Below are positions 27,659-34,957 of a stretch of 64,000 bases of DNA, one piece after another. The position numbers were made by a program, and so were the translations under genes. The notes beneath the pieces were generated by a model. That model saw only the letters and a list, made by a program, of their open reading frames with translations, was not told the DNA's origin and ran no database searches. Source of the stretch: Bagarius yarrelli (lineage: Eukaryota; Chordata; Actinopteri; Siluriformes; Sisoridae); contig VCAZ01000001.1 in NCBI GenBank assembly GCA_005784505.1, positions 7,194,097 to 7,258,096 of the forward strand, written 5' to 3'. Positions within the stretch are counted from its first letter, which is position 1; each line of letters begins with the position of its first letter.

Positions 27659-30600
27659 TTCGCTTTCTCTTTCCCCCCATTGTCTCCCTCTCTCTCTTTC
27701 CCTTTCTTTTTTTCTCTCCATCTTTCTCTATCTCTCACTCGCTCGCTTTCTCTCTCTCTCACTCACTTGCTCTGTTTCTCCGCTCTTTTTCTTTCTCCCT
27801 ATCTCTCTCTCTCTCTCTCACTCACTCACTTGTTCGCTCTCTTTCTCCCTATCTCTTTCTCTTACTCCCTCTCTCTCTCTTACTGCTGACCCCATTTATT
27901 TACTTCTAAAGTCTGTGGTTCTTTTTCTTTCTATCCATTTCTTTTTTTCTCTCCATCTTTCTCTCTGTTTCTCCCCCCCCCCCCCCCCCCCCCCCCCATG
28001 TATTTACTACTAAAGTCTATGGTACGACTGTCCAAAGCGTGTTTAGAATGTAAAGTCTCTTTAGCAATATAACTCACAACGACATACTTTTAAATATTTA
28101 TTTTATGTCTTAGCACCCATTTGGGATCGCAGACAGTTGTGTCCAGGGGAAGTGGTAGCGCAATAGTTAAGTTGTTGGACTACCCAGGGGTTTGATTCCC
28201 AGCCCCACCAAGCCACCACTGCTGGGCCCCTGAGCAAGGCCGTCAACCCCCAATTGCTCAGTTGTATAACAAGGAATGTTGTTAGTTGCTCCGGATAAGG
28301 ACGTCTGCCAAATGCTGCAAATGTAAATGCGTCCATCAAGCAGTATATAAGTATAAAAGCTCATTCTGGAAATCGCCTGTCATTATTCTAGAAGCGAAAA
28401 ATCTTTTGTACATTTGATTTGAGTTAAAATACCACATAGAGACTGTGGGAAAAATGTCATTTAAAATAGCGCTCAAATTCTATTGAACTTTTAACTGATG
28501 ATAAAAAATTGTAGAAGGTTAAAAACTTTAGGCTGGTGTAAGCAACACAGCTACAACACATACCGTTGATAAGATATATAGTGTGTGAATAATCAAGGAT
28601 TGACAATAATTAGTGATATTGGTGAGACAGAGGGGCCGCCCAATAAAATTCTGCTTAGGGCCCCATAAAAAGATTACAAAAAACAATTTAAGAATTTTAA
28701 TTTAAAAAGGAACTGAATTCTGCACATCATTATAATCATTATTTCTATTTTTTTAGAGTTATATGGTTCTACCGCCGATCTTTATATTCCCGCATACATA
28801 CTGTATATTCTACCATGTCAAGTATTTCCTGTATAGTAAACTGTATGTTTAGAGTCATTTTATTAAAAGTTCTATTGAAAGTTATCTGTATATTTTTCAT
28901 TCTTACAGATTCTGTTTTGTGTTACTGATGTTGCTCTGCGTATGGTTGTGTGTATGTGGCTAATAAAATGAGATGTCGTTTCTTCGAGTGCAACTTTGTG
29001 TTGTGTTTGCTAATGTGCATTTTGACAAATTGTCTCATTTCATTAATCTGAATATAAACACTACACACACTGCTCAGACTCTTACAGAGCATGAGAAATC
29101 CAGCACTATTAGACTAAGTGATTGCCCACACGCCCCTCACACGGAGGACTCACAGCTGATCGGTGACACCTGTCACACACCACAGTGTGAGTGCACAAAT
29201 TTACACACACTTCCTCCATAGACCTGGTAAGCATACAGATTGTTAGTGGCTCACTTCCCACAGTGTGTGTTAATCCTCGGCTTTATACGCTCTCCTTTCT
29301 CCACTTGTACTTCTTATTATACAGATAATATTTTACCCTCCTCCGCCTCCCCCACAGCTCCTCGGACACACTCATGGACAGAGAATAAACAGACCACCAA
29401 AGATGTTTTATCTTTTAAAAGCTTTGATCTTTTGCTCTTATCCTCCGCTTCCAAAACATTACTGCAGGTGGGCGCAATGTCAGCATTACCAGAAACATGC
29501 GTGCAGTCGTAAATCGCCCCTCCCCAACGAGACCTTTACGCCAACTGCCAGCCAGCCATGAGCCTATACTCCCAAAATACCCTCACAAATACGCCCATCA
29601 TAAATAAACAATACTCACCCACTATATTTAACTAGAACTGAAAATAAGGCAAGTGGAGACTGTGGCAAAATCTCTTCTAACCCAGTTCACATGAAACGTT
29701 CCCACAACGTTTTTATAAACGTTCTTTATAATTCATCTAGATGCAATGTTCATGGAACGTTCTCATAAGGTTACTGATTGTTAATATAGGTTCTTGTGTT
29801 GTTGAAAGAAAGGGTTGTCCTTGACATGACATTATTTGTACTTGATCAATGTCCTTAAAATGTTCCTAGAACACCACCATAAAATAATGTTCTACCACTG
29901 ATAAGCAACATTAAGCAACGTTTAGGTTCTTAGGTTAAGAACCTGAACAGGAGGTTTGAAAAATATATTTAGAATGAATTTATTAGCTGGGAAAGTGACC
30001 GTGCTAATTTATATTTGTGATTGATGTAATGTTGTGAAGAAACAAACATTAGGTCATCAGTTGAGGTCAAGCAAGAGAGCATATTAATGATCGGATCTCT
30101 GTTCTACTCTAGTGCACTGAAACTGTAAAAAAAATCAGTTAACTTAATCTCTAACACACTTCATGACATACAGTATATTAGCGTCCCCCTAAAACCCAGT
30201 AATGAGGTTTGATGACAGACTGAGTTACTTACTATTGATCTATCTCATGAAGAACCTGATAGATGACTCAATGGTACCAAACTTCACATAAACCTTTACA
30301 GATCATTTAAGACAGATGTCTACATCGATAGTCCAGATGTTAATTAACAGTGCACCTTAAATAATATTCCAATTCGTCTTACTCTCTTAATAAGTTTTGC
30401 ACTCACTTCATTATGATCATGCCACACTTCCAGTAACGAGACAAGGTCCTCCGGGTGCTCCAAAAGCACGGTACGGTCCCTCATCCCCGATTTGTTCCTT
30501 TGGTTCTGTTGTCCAGGTGTGAAGCCTGTCCAGTTCACCACAGAGCTGTGATAGATAAGAAACACAGCGAGCCCCACGAGCACAAGCGGGGCCGTGCGCC

Positions 30601-30664
30601 ATGTGCGCCTCAGCGTCCCGATCCCCAGGATCCGGCGCAGCAGCATCCCGATGCCCAGACACAT
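2570..30664 (-). CDS. cped1: CPED1, cadherin-like and PC-esterase domain protein (5' part; 3' half outside window)
   Basis: Coding exons, in transcript order on the minus strand: 30664-30407, 20739-20568, 17290-17196, (tentative 14621-14543), 13528-13447, 13361-13205, 10053-9923, 9834-9762, 8450-8292, 6664-6567, 4410-4358, 4280-4094, 2738-2570. Apart from the uncertain joint before 13528, every junction keeps phase. Landmarks that align with recalled human CPED1 are KAYVLVTSRTPL (exon 6), CFQLMTF (exon 8), EVPFDVVT (exon 12) and YPLGLG...RPSLP (exon 13). The N-terminus has basic residues followed by a hydrophobic stretch (about residues 25-41), consistent with a signal anchor into the secretory pathway. 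About 571 of an expected roughly 1000 residues are present. The PC-esterase domain should lie left of position 1. The biochemical function of the family is poorly known; human variants at CPED1-WNT16 associate with bone density. Identification is firm; exon 4 and the exact start Met are not. Confidence 0.9.
2764..2801. repeat. (CA)n microsatellite
   Basis: CA run 26 bases upstream (in gene orientation) of the acceptor of CPED1 exon 13. Confidence 0.95.
3612..4000. repeat. Imperfect AT-rich tandem duplication, offset about 228 bp
   Basis: The segment with AAAGTATTTTTCCTCTTACA at about 3636 recurs at about 3864, each followed by CACAACAAAT and an AT-rich stretch. It lies in CPED1 intron 12, which otherwise shows nothing. 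Confidence 0.7.
4094..4280 (-). CDS. cped1: CPED1 coding exon 12 (cadherin-like region)
   Basis: 187 nt between CTCTTTAG and GTATGA. Contains LRQLYTNPPLILTPLFSPW then YRAEVPFDVVTIWIRPEP, aligning with human IKQIFTHPHLELNP and EVPFDVVTVTIGVE. Ends two bases into an Arg codon. Confidence 0.93.
4358..4410 (-). CDS. cped1: CPED1 coding exon 11
   Basis: 53 nt between TTCTCACAG and GTAAAT. Phases fit both neighbours and give SSDDPQTLEKWESQPPDSG. Human has a longer, poorly conserved linker here (around CSDDENTPC), so a further variable exon cannot be excluded. Confidence 0.75.
4712..5780. mobile_element. Degraded hAT-like DNA transposon
   Basis: The left end CAGAGGTG near 4714 and the right end CCACCTCTGG (5771-5780) are inverted counterparts. 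Inside are the fish hAT-style blocks ACTTCGTTACAGTACTTAAA and CTGTACTTTACTTGAG and their reverse-complement-like partners near 5570-5760. The AT-rich core (5276-5480) is full of AAT/ATT triplets. No transposase frame survives. Lies in CPED1 intron 10. Confidence 0.6.
5276..5480. repeat. (AAT)n/(ATT)n block
   Basis: Alternating runs of AAT and ATT, self-complementary and able to fold back; inside the transposon remnant above. Confidence 0.85.
6126..6318 (+). mobile_element. tRNA-derived SINE, diverged plus copy
   Basis: Middle block GCACTGCTGGGCCCCTGAAC and tail CACTGGATAAGGTCGTCTTG identify the family; the tRNA-like head is poorly preserved. Confidence 0.75.
6567..6664 (-). CDS. cped1: CPED1 coding exon 10
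   Basis: 98 nt between GATCTCCAG and GTAACA. Encodes QDIYQRFPTGKVSG and LSALLQQLSMSYTQ, resembling human IFQRLYRSDVFKG and its following helix. Ends two bases into a codon. Confidence 0.8.
6716..6746. repeat. (CA)n microsatellite
   Basis: CA run close to CPED1 exon 10; a (GT)n run at 6535-6554 lies on its other side. Confidence 0.95.
6990..7330 (+). mobile_element. LINE ORF2 C-terminal remnant
   Basis: The frame 6992-7186 reads VQRIINDTSHPGNHLFELLP then SGRRYRSLKSRTNRLRN, the pattern closing ORF2 in several fish non-LTR retrotransposons. It is followed by a UTR-like tail. 5' truncated; clade not determined. Confidence 0.65.
7619..7805 (+). mobile_element. tRNA-derived SINE, plus copy
   Basis: Well preserved: GTGGTAGCGCAGTGGTTAAG head, TGGGCCCCTGAGCCAGGCCC middle, TCGCTCTGGATAAGGATGTC tail and terminal TGCAAATGTAAAA. 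Almost the same as the copy at 28147-28331, including the shortened head-to-middle spacing. Confidence 0.9.
8292..8450 (-). CDS. cped1: CPED1 coding exon 9
   Basis: 159 nt (53 codons), phase 0 at both ends, between TTCTCCTAG and GTAACA. Contains YILEDMLKLLFPACDRED, comparable to human FLLNDTFNFLFPNES. Confidence 0.9.
8855..8957 (+). mobile_element. SINE fragment (head and middle)
   Basis: GTAGCGCAGCGGTTAAGGTG followed by a shortened middle (GAGCAAGACCCTTAATCCCC); the tail is missing. Confidence 0.75.
9225..9740 (+). mobile_element. L2/CR1-like LINE 3' remnant
   Basis: Translated pieces in more than one frame give LLRALHWHPVAACIRFNTL, APSYLQALITPHIAP and GTARLPTFP, the C-terminal ORF2 pattern of L2/CR1-type fish LINEs, then a tail with GAAAGAGCGTCTGCTAAAGG. 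Frames are broken. A related copy is at 58296-58550. Confidence 0.65.
9762..9834 (-). CDS. cped1: CPED1 coding exon 8
   Basis: 73 nt between TTTTTAG and GTACGA. It encodes CSLCFQLMTFTLQYN then VRPVVLK, matching human CRFCFQLLTFDIGY and YPVVLQ. The intron to exon 7 is 88 nt. Confidence 0.92.
9923..10053 (-). CDS. cped1: CPED1 coding exon 7
   Basis: 131 nt after TCTCCAG. It starts LQSFFKDSLDSSAALQSSEL, matching human LQTFFETFLRASS. It ends CCATCCAG|GTCTCT, a mediocre donor, but this is the only end that restores phase to exon 8 (AG+G giving Arg before CSLCFQ, as in human HRCRFCFQ). A stronger GTAAGT at 9859 lies beyond an in-frame TGA. Confidence 0.85.
10347..10463 (+). mobile_element. SINE fragment (middle and tail)
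   Basis: Contains GTTGGGCCCCTAAGTAAGGC and CAACTGCTTAGTTGGGTAAA; the tRNA-like head is absent. Confidence 0.7.
10672..10862 (-). mobile_element. tRNA-derived SINE, minus copy
   Basis: Seen on plus as the reverse complement: TTTTCCAAAGCGACTTACAT, then CAGGGGGCCCAGCAGTGGCA, then GTCCAACACCTTAACCACTA. Near full length. Confidence 0.85.
11029..11310 (+). mobile_element. LINE 3' end (UTR only)
   Basis: Ends TATATATGGTTGAAATGACA followed by an AATAAA signal and a TTGAACTTGAACC tail. The same 3' sequence occurs reversed at 22372-22690, so this is a dispersed element, probably a 5'-truncated non-LTR retrotransposon. The 108-aa open frame here is not a gene. Confidence 0.7.
11860..11972. repeat. CA-rich microsatellite pair
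   Basis: Two CA-rich runs (11850-11875 and 11932-11970) with a unique spacer; antisense Cys/Val-rich frames are artefacts. Confidence 0.9.
12555..12810. repeat. Dispersed AACGTT/ATGTTCT-type repeat, copy 1
   Basis: Irregularly repeated ATGTTC words ending in AAGAACACCACC...AAAATAATGTTC. The same order and wording recurs at 29690-29950. Class unknown. Confidence 0.55.
12905..13045. mobile_element. Composite SINE: plus head joined to minus tail
   Basis: A plus-strand head (AGTTTTTGGACTGCTAATTG, GGGGTTTGATCCCCAG) is followed at once by an inverted tail (TTTGTCAAATGCCATTATCA, AGAGCGACCTACATTTATCT). The middle is missing. Confidence 0.65.
13205..13361 (-). CDS. cped1: CPED1 coding exon 6
   Basis: 157 nt between CCCTAG and GTAAAG. 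The best-matching exon of the gene: LVALVKAYVLVTSRTPLTAF against human VILKAYVLVTSLTPLRAF. It starts one base into a codon and ends in phase 0. Confidence 0.93.
13447..13528 (-). CDS. cped1: CPED1 coding exon 5
   Basis: 82 nt after ATGTACAG. It reads VSLPIIPSACTSSGPVQEG, comparable to human LPVSPSVCLDQ. Two donors keep the same phase: CATAT|GTGGTT (used here) and CATATGTG|GTTAGA (end at 13444), differing by one codon. The following intron is only 85 nt. Confidence 0.8.
13718..13768 (-). mobile_element. Short SINE fragment
   Basis: GAGGGTTAAGGGCCGAGGTC and CTAGTGGCCAC recall the inverted middle block of the SINE family; short and diverged. Confidence 0.4.
13800..14295. mobile_element. Non-autonomous DNA element, copy A
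   Basis: Shares ordered blocks with copy B at 20010-20445: CGATGGACACTTTACTA, TAAATTGCACTTGTTTA and CATACTTAAGTAGTA, plus terminal CATACT/AGTATG words in opposite orientation at the two ends. No coding capacity. Superfamily not identified. Confidence 0.55.
14543..14621 (-). CDS. cped1: Tentative CPED1 coding exon 4
   Basis: A coding piece of length 1 mod 3 is required between exons 3 and 5. This 79-nt interval is open, has a GTGAGA donor, fits both phases and would give HGLLWERIRDLSLG leading into exon 5. Against it, the acceptor (CCAGAG) lacks a clear pyrimidine tract and similarity to the human exon is marginal. Another exon in 13530-17195 may be the real one. Confidence 0.3.
15777..16095. 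other. Non-repetitive candidate regulatory region in a CPED1 intron
   Basis: Compared with its AT-rich surroundings, this stretch is higher in GC and free of recognised repeats. It contains an E-box CAGCTG, the homeodomain-type TAATTAG at about 16046 and an octamer-like AGCAAATC. No open frame with splice sites was found. Regulatory role is inference only. Confidence 0.3.
16734..16795 (+). mobile_element. Short SINE fragment
   Basis: GGGCCCTTGAGCAAGGCCCT, the middle block only. Confidence 0.65.
17196..17290 (-). CDS. cped1: CPED1 coding exon 3
   Basis: 95 nt between CTATCCACAG and GTAAGAA. Joined to exon 2 in phase it reads GDGQEWSLLICLKG, matching human GDLGSWDLLICLSS. It ends in phase 0 with AGG. 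An overlapping open frame at this site is a shadow. Confidence 0.88.
17717..17753. repeat. (GT)n microsatellite
   Basis: GT run in CPED1 intron 2; the neighbouring 77- and 88-aa frames derive partly from it. Confidence 0.95.
18049..18330. repeat. Opposed (GT)n and (CA)n microsatellites
   Basis: A (GT)n run at 18050-18080 and a (CA)n run at 18201-18234, about 120 bp apart, form a potential hairpin stem. CA-rich sequence continues to 18330. Confidence 0.9.
18495..18590 (-). other. tRNA-like fragment (T-arm only)
   Basis: On minus, CCGGGTTCGATCCCGG has a perfect T-stem and T-loop (B box). No acceptor, D or anticodon arms could be folded around it, so it is more likely a tRNA-derived repeat or tRNA pseudogene remnant than a tRNA gene. 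Confidence 0.4.
19072..19111. repeat. (GT)n microsatellite
   Basis: GT run with one TC interruption. Confidence 0.95.
20010..20445. mobile_element. Non-autonomous DNA element, copy B
   Basis: Same order of blocks as copy A (13800-14295), here CGATTGCACACTTTACTA, TAAATTGCACTCATTTA and a terminal AGTATG/CATACT pair. Ends about 120 bp from CPED1 exon 2. Confidence 0.55.
20568..20739 (-). CDS. cped1: CPED1 coding exon 2
   Basis: 172 nt, entering in phase 0 after CTCTCTCAG and leaving one base before GTGTGTA. It encodes VHWSKRSCAGKAIMLTGQHV and then VQLYRKVLQEQGY. The latter aligns with the human segment around LQLHQHILTQHGY. Its acceptor lies only 74 nt downstream of a TIR transposon (20813-21277). 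Confidence 0.9.
20813..21277. mobile_element. Pogo/Tigger-like MITE with TA target duplication
   Basis: Left end CAGTGGTGCCTTGACTTACG and right end CGTAAGTCAAGGTACCACTG are inverted repeats with one mismatch in 20, flanked by TA on both sides (20811-20812, 21278-21279). Length 465 bp. The TIR style and TA duplication fit the Tc1/mariner (pogo/Tigger) group. No transposase frame. Confidence 0.85.
21302..21331. repeat. (GT)n microsatellite
   Basis: GT run 25 bp outside the MITE at 20813-21277. Confidence 0.9.
22372..22690 (-). mobile_element. LINE 3' end, minus copy
   Basis: Starts (its 3' end) with GTTCAAGTTCAAGAAGCTTC, then CATTGTCATTTCAACCATAT, the reverse complement of the terminus at 11029-11310, with UTR-like sequence continuing to about 22690. 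Confidence 0.7.
23876..24139. mobile_element. Short TIR element (fish MITE)
   Basis: The left end TACAAACTGAATTCCGAAAA and the reverse complement of the right end (TACAACCCGAATTCCCGGAA) correspond with a few changes, each followed by a TGGGA block. 264 bp, no coding capacity. A high-copy fish repeat style; superfamily not assigned. Confidence 0.7.
24386..24428. repeat. (TCTG)n(TC)n microsatellite
   Basis: Tetranucleotide run changing into a dinucleotide run. Confidence 0.9.
25158..25207. repeat. (GA)n microsatellite
   Basis: About 17 uninterrupted GA units with flanking GATA variants. Confidence 0.95.
25938..26075 (-). mobile_element. tRNA-derived SINE, minus copy, internally deleted
   Basis: TGGCATTTGGCAGACCTTCT tail followed by GGTAATCGAACC and GTAGTCCAATACCTTAAACA; the GGGCCC middle is missing. 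Confidence 0.75.
26992..27072 (-). mobile_element. SINE fragment, minus, large internal deletion
   Basis: TTTACAGCATTTGGCAGACG joined directly to AGCAGTCCAACACCTTAACT. Confidence 0.75.
27262..27303. repeat. (CA)n microsatellite
   Basis: About 20 uninterrupted CA units. Confidence 0.95.
27478..27997. repeat. 500-bp polypyrimidine tract ending in a C-run
   Basis: Almost pure C/T on the plus strand (CTCT, CTTT, CACT variants), ending in a run of over 20 C at about 27974-27997. Long Leu/Ser-rich frames on plus and Arg/Glu-rich frames on minus are artefacts. It sits in CPED1 intron 1, so the pre-mRNA would contain a long purine tract. Confidence 0.9.
28147..28331 (+). mobile_element. tRNA-derived SINE, plus copy
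   Basis: GTGGTAGCGCAATAGTTAAG, GGGGTTTGATTCCCAGCCCC, CCCCTGAGCAAGGCCGTCAA and GGATAAGGACGTCTGCCAAA. Full length. Confidence 0.9.
29690..29950. repeat. Dispersed AACGTT/ATGTTCT-type repeat, copy 2
   Basis: Frequent AACGTTC and palindromic AACGTT words, ending AGAACACCACCATAAAATAA then TGTTCTACCA as in copy 1 at 12555-12810. Confidence 0.55.
30407..30664 (-). CDS. cped1: CPED1 coding exon 1 (signal anchor)
   Basis: 258 nt, residues 1-86, ending in phase 0 at GAA|GTGAGT. An Arg-rich start (RRILGIGTLRRTWR) precedes a hydrophobic run (PLVLVGLAVFLIY), as expected for a type II signal anchor. Met1 has a weak context (C at -3). Met7 at 30646 has G at -3 and could be the real start. An out-of-frame ATG lies 10 nt upstream at 30674. 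Confidence 0.85.
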
Positions 30665-31147
30665 AGGGTACCATGGAGGAGATGAGATGTGATGATGTTA
30701 CAATCGCTCCTGCATCTTTTTAAATGGTCACCGGCGCGCTCAGGATTACACGCACACGCAATTTAGGAAAACATCAAAACAACTTTTAGTGATGATCTTG
30801 AATGCCAAAGCAATGCGCGTTCACAAATCCGGCCACATCCTGATGCCGAATACGTCCGAGAATAGAAAGAAGGGAAAGTTGGAAAAAGGGGTTTTAGAAC
30901 GCGCTTTTTATTCTCCCTTCAGCACAGCATTTCTTTTACTTACTGTTCCAAAACTGCGCTCCTGAACTTCGGTCAGAAAAGAGCCGAGCGATGAAAGTAT
31001 AAAACTGGATTAAAAGATAATATAAATTCCACCAGGATGACTAGAAAACGTATTCCATGAAGAGAAAAGAGAGATCGGATGTTGTTTGCGTTCGTTTGCT
31101 GCGTATATGCGGCGGAGTCTTTAACTTTTCCACCTGGTTTGCGTTAA

Positions 31148-31198
<51 letters not shown>

Positions 31199-31370
31199 GG
31201 AGAGAGAGAGTAAACAGTTACTTCCTCTCTGGACTCGGGGTTTGTGGTGGAAGCTCCTCTTACTGCTCTCAGAAAAGAAGGGATCCTTTACAGGAGCAGC
31301 GCCAAACTGCGCACTGGAACTCGGCTGAGGTCAAAAGCGGAATAACGGATTTCTAACACGCGGCATGCGC
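30665..31370 (-). promoter_or_regulatory. cped1: Putative CPED1 promoter/5' UTR region
   Basis: The 700 bp upstream of exon 1 is richer in CpG than the introns (for example CACCGGCGCGCTCAGG near 30729 and clustered CG around 30820-30990) and then meets a (GA)n run at 31147-31212. No TATA box could be assigned and the transcription start is not known from sequence. Confidence 0.4.
31147..31212. repeat. (GA)n microsatellite
   Basis: Over 20 GA units with GG interruptions, upstream of CPED1 exon 1. Confidence 0.95.
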
Positions 31371-31374
31371 GCAA

Positions 31375-31409
<35 letters not shown>

Positions 31410-31551
31410 GTAAATACACATACAACCCTATGCACACAAACATACACACACTTAAACGTACATACAAATCTACACACATAAACACACACAAAGTACATAC
31501 ATTCAACCCAAAGCGCGCAAACTTACAAACACTTAAAACGTACATACAACC

Positions 31552-31596
<45 letters not shown>

Positions 31597-32172
31597 GTAA
31601 ATACACATACAACCCTATGCACACAAACATACACACACTTAAACGTACATACAAATCTACACACATAAACACACACAAAGTACATACATACAACCCAAAG
31701 CGCGCAAATTTACAAACTTACTTAAAACGTACATACAACCCTACACACACACACACACACACACACACAATAACATTTTTAGTTGGGTACATTCACCTTA
31801 TGCAGACAACCCTACACATAGTGCAGACATACACCCTTATACACACAAACACACTCACAATGTACTATTCATACAGCCATACACACACAGTATACACACT
31901 TTCAACTTTACACACACAATCTTCACACACGCACACATCTTTACACACACAATCTTTCCACACACACAAATTTACACGTACACAATCTTTACACACACAG
32001 TACACACAACTACACGCACACAATCTTTACACACAGTACACACGCACAACTACACGCACACAATCTTTACACACACAGTACACACACACAACTACACGCA
32101 CACAGTCTTTACACACACACACACACAACTCTACACGCACACAATCTTCACACACACACACACACACACACA
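31375..32172. repeat. 800-bp CA-rich satellite block with a large tandem duplication
   Basis: (CA)n cores at 31375-31407, 31556-31592, 31746-31768 and 32138-32172. The complex unit beginning AAAGTAAATACACATACAAC occurs at 31407 and again at 31594, nearly identical over about 150 bp. The part 31880-32130 has a shorter unit with CACACAATCTTTACACACAC. A 190-aa Thr/His-rich frame here is an artefact. Confidence 0.9.
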
Positions 32173-33329
32173 TAGAACGTTTTCCATAGTAAAATTTTTA
32201 GTTGTAGTTTATTTTTTAAAATAATTTTATAAAAATAATAAAATAATTACATATTCTGGCAGAAGAAAAGGATATTAATAGGTTGATTAGTGGTGTTGAT
32301 TAGTGTTTTTAGGGATATAACACAGAAAGCCAAAAAAGGTGAAACACATCGATTAAAGTGAGGATTAAAACAGTGGAAAAGCTGTTTCAAATAATATGAA
32401 CAAAATGATGCAGTTTTACTTTTATCACCAAAGTTTTCCAATTACATCAACCCGTGAAAGCTGTTTTCTGGCTTGTGCACTGCAGAAACTTGTAACAAAT
32501 TGTTTTTTATTTATTAATAAACAATGTGTTTTTATTCTGTCATGGTCACATTTATAGATGCTCTGATATTACAGCTAGAAACAGTTGTTCACTCATCATC
32601 AGTTTCTTCTGTGTCCTGAAAGTAACTAAACAGATCACAGCTTATCATGTCCTGATGATTTCTCATCCAAGTTATAAAGCACCGACACTGGAGACTCCTT
32701 CCATTGATGAATTAATGTTCTTCTTTTGATAAATATCACACACTGCTTATTTTAATTATTAGATTTTAGTCCTTGTGCAAGTTAATATAATAAAAGTGGA
32801 AAGCCAAAACTTTGGCCAGACCTGCTGCTATTAAAAAAAACCCATCAAATATTTATTACTTCTTTCCAATTCAATCTAAAAGCACAATAATATTGTGGTA
32901 TAGGAGCTATTAACTCCTTTACATATCAATAACGTTAAATTCACACACAACTTTGTCTTTTTTTGGCTTTTCATGAGAAAAACAACGAATTACATATTAT
33001 ATTCTTATTATAGCCTCACAACCTTCAAATAGTAAAAGTATAAACGAGATAATTCTATGCTTTTATTAAATTATAGACTACTGTATTAATAAAATCACAC
33101 TAATCAGCAATAATGAAATTACAGACAGATTTGGTGTATAGGTCTTCTGTCTACCTACAAATCAGCTCTCACCTATAAACATCACACAACCCCTGAAGGT
33201 GTGCTGTAGTATCAAGGTTACACAAGCCGCAGATCCATCAAGATCTGTACGATGTAAGCTGAGGCTCTCGCAGATCTGATTGGAAAGAAAACCGAGGCCA
33301 AACCAACACCTTAAACTCACTGAACCGTT

Positions 33330-33675
33330 TCTGAACACTATTACAGTGAGCATCATCCTGCTGAAAGAGGTCACGGTCTTCATTTAGGGAATACTGTGGT
33401 CATGAAGTGGTCGAGTAGATGGTATTAACGTAAAATCCACCTGATCACCAGACCCTAAAGTTTGTCATGAGGAACATTACCCAAATCATCACTAGTCTCA
33501 TCACCTACACAGTTAAGTGACATACATATATACACCTTTTTCTTGACCCATAGTTTTCCGACACTCACGTGCATTGTAGGTCCTTTTGGTGGTGGACAGG
33601 TCTGCAGCAGTCATGGCACTTTAAAAACAGCATTAACTGTCCTGGTGATTTGTGCTAGTTATCCTAGCTTGGACT
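33330..33675. mobile_element. Degraded dispersed fish repeat
   Basis: The blocks AGCATCATCCTGCTGAAAGA, TGTGGTCATGAAGTGG, CACGTGCATTGTAGGTCC and GGTGGTGGACAGG follow each other as I recall them in a high-copy fish repeat. Class not assigned; no usable reading frame. Confidence 0.45.
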
Positions 33676-34084
33676 ATTCTCATTTCCATTAAATACCAAA
33701 ACTAAATGAGGTTAAAACATGTTTTTATGAAATACTGTGACCAAGTCCTCTACTGTAAAGTCATATTACATTTTTAGGGTTAATAATAAAAATAATAATA
33801 ATTATAAAATCTATTAGGAAGAAAAAGCATCTCTTACCACAGGACATAGGAAAATTATTGATCGTTTTATTATTTTTTTTTCCCCAAATAGGAAACGTTG
33901 AATCACCAGTTCAGTGCAGGCCAGACTACACGTTCACACACATTCTGTACACATCATATGAAACACACAAACACACCAACAATCACTGGGTTCTTTCTAT
34001 AATACATCTGGCAGCAGCTGGCTATAAAGGCCTAGCTTAAAAAAAGCATGCTTATCTACAAGTGTGCAAAATATCCTGAATATT

Positions 34085-34133
34085 TTTTTTTTATTTGTGC
34101 GCTCGATCACTCAGCTCAATAAAATCCTGATGG

Positions 34134-34191
<58 letters not shown>
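34085..34191 (+). other. AATAAA plus 50-nt poly(A): possible retroposed 3' end
   Basis: AATAAA at 34119 is followed about 20 nt later by an A-run of about 50 bases. This is the arrangement at the 3' end of a reverse-transcribed polyadenylated RNA. Upstream sequence was not recognised, so the source RNA is unknown. It lies between ING3 and CPED1. Confidence 0.5.
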
Positions 34192-34193
<2 letters not shown>

Positions 34194-34957
34194 TATGCAC
34201 ACTTTCAGATAAGCAAAGTCTATGAAAATGTGTGATGTATTGAGGGATTTGCGGTTTCATCCCCAAGTGAAGCACATTTAATATTCCTACTGCAGTGTGT
34301 TCTGTATTTCAGGTAATTAAGTACTGCAGTATAGTAGTTTTTCCTGCTTCCTATAGGCCGGAATCCACTTATTGACCCTGCATAAGTAAAAAATGTGCAT
34401 TTTTGAGCAGGGAAAACATATCAGCAGTGCAGGAGGGACTCCTGGGACCCAGATTGAAACCCCTTCTGGTTTACTAAATAAATAAATAAAAAAAAAAAAA
34501 TTCCAGGAAACACTGGTTTTATCAGGCTCGTCTCGTTCAGGGGCATTGCGGGTTTCCTGCGGTTTTCCGGGGTCTGTGGTTTATCTACAAGTTTCCTTGT
34601 CTCTGCGAATGAGAACTAAGGGGAGTGATATGCACTAATTTGTGCTGGAGGTCATGATCCCTACCATCACGCATGGCAGGCTGAGGAATGTCTAAAAGGC
34701 TGGGTAAACATCTCCAACTCTTGCCTAAAATTCATGACTTTAATCCAGGATAAAAATAACTAACGGTCATTTCATCTTATATTTACATACAAACACTATC
34801 CTCAAAAGCTTTTTCACATTTCACAAAGGGGGAGCCCACATTGACTAGACTTCTCTCGCAGTGTTTTTACAAGAAAACCGGTTCCGACTCAGGCAGTGAG
34901 ATTTGGGATGGGAGTTTCGGGTAGGAATTCTGAGGTCGGCTCATTATTGACAATCGT

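Noticed and set aside
27391..28013. Overlapping plus-strand frames of up to 196 aa (Leu/Ser rich) and an Arg/Glu-rich minus frame
   Set aside because: They are translations of a polypyrimidine tract and occur in all frames; no gene structure.
28973..29512. Two consecutive plus frames (82 and 90 aa) considered as a small gene
   Set aside because: No recognised family, no splice or promoter support, Thr/His-rich composition from CA-rich DNA.
31617..32189. 190-aa Thr/His/Tyr-rich frame
   Set aside because: Produced by the CA-rich satellite block.
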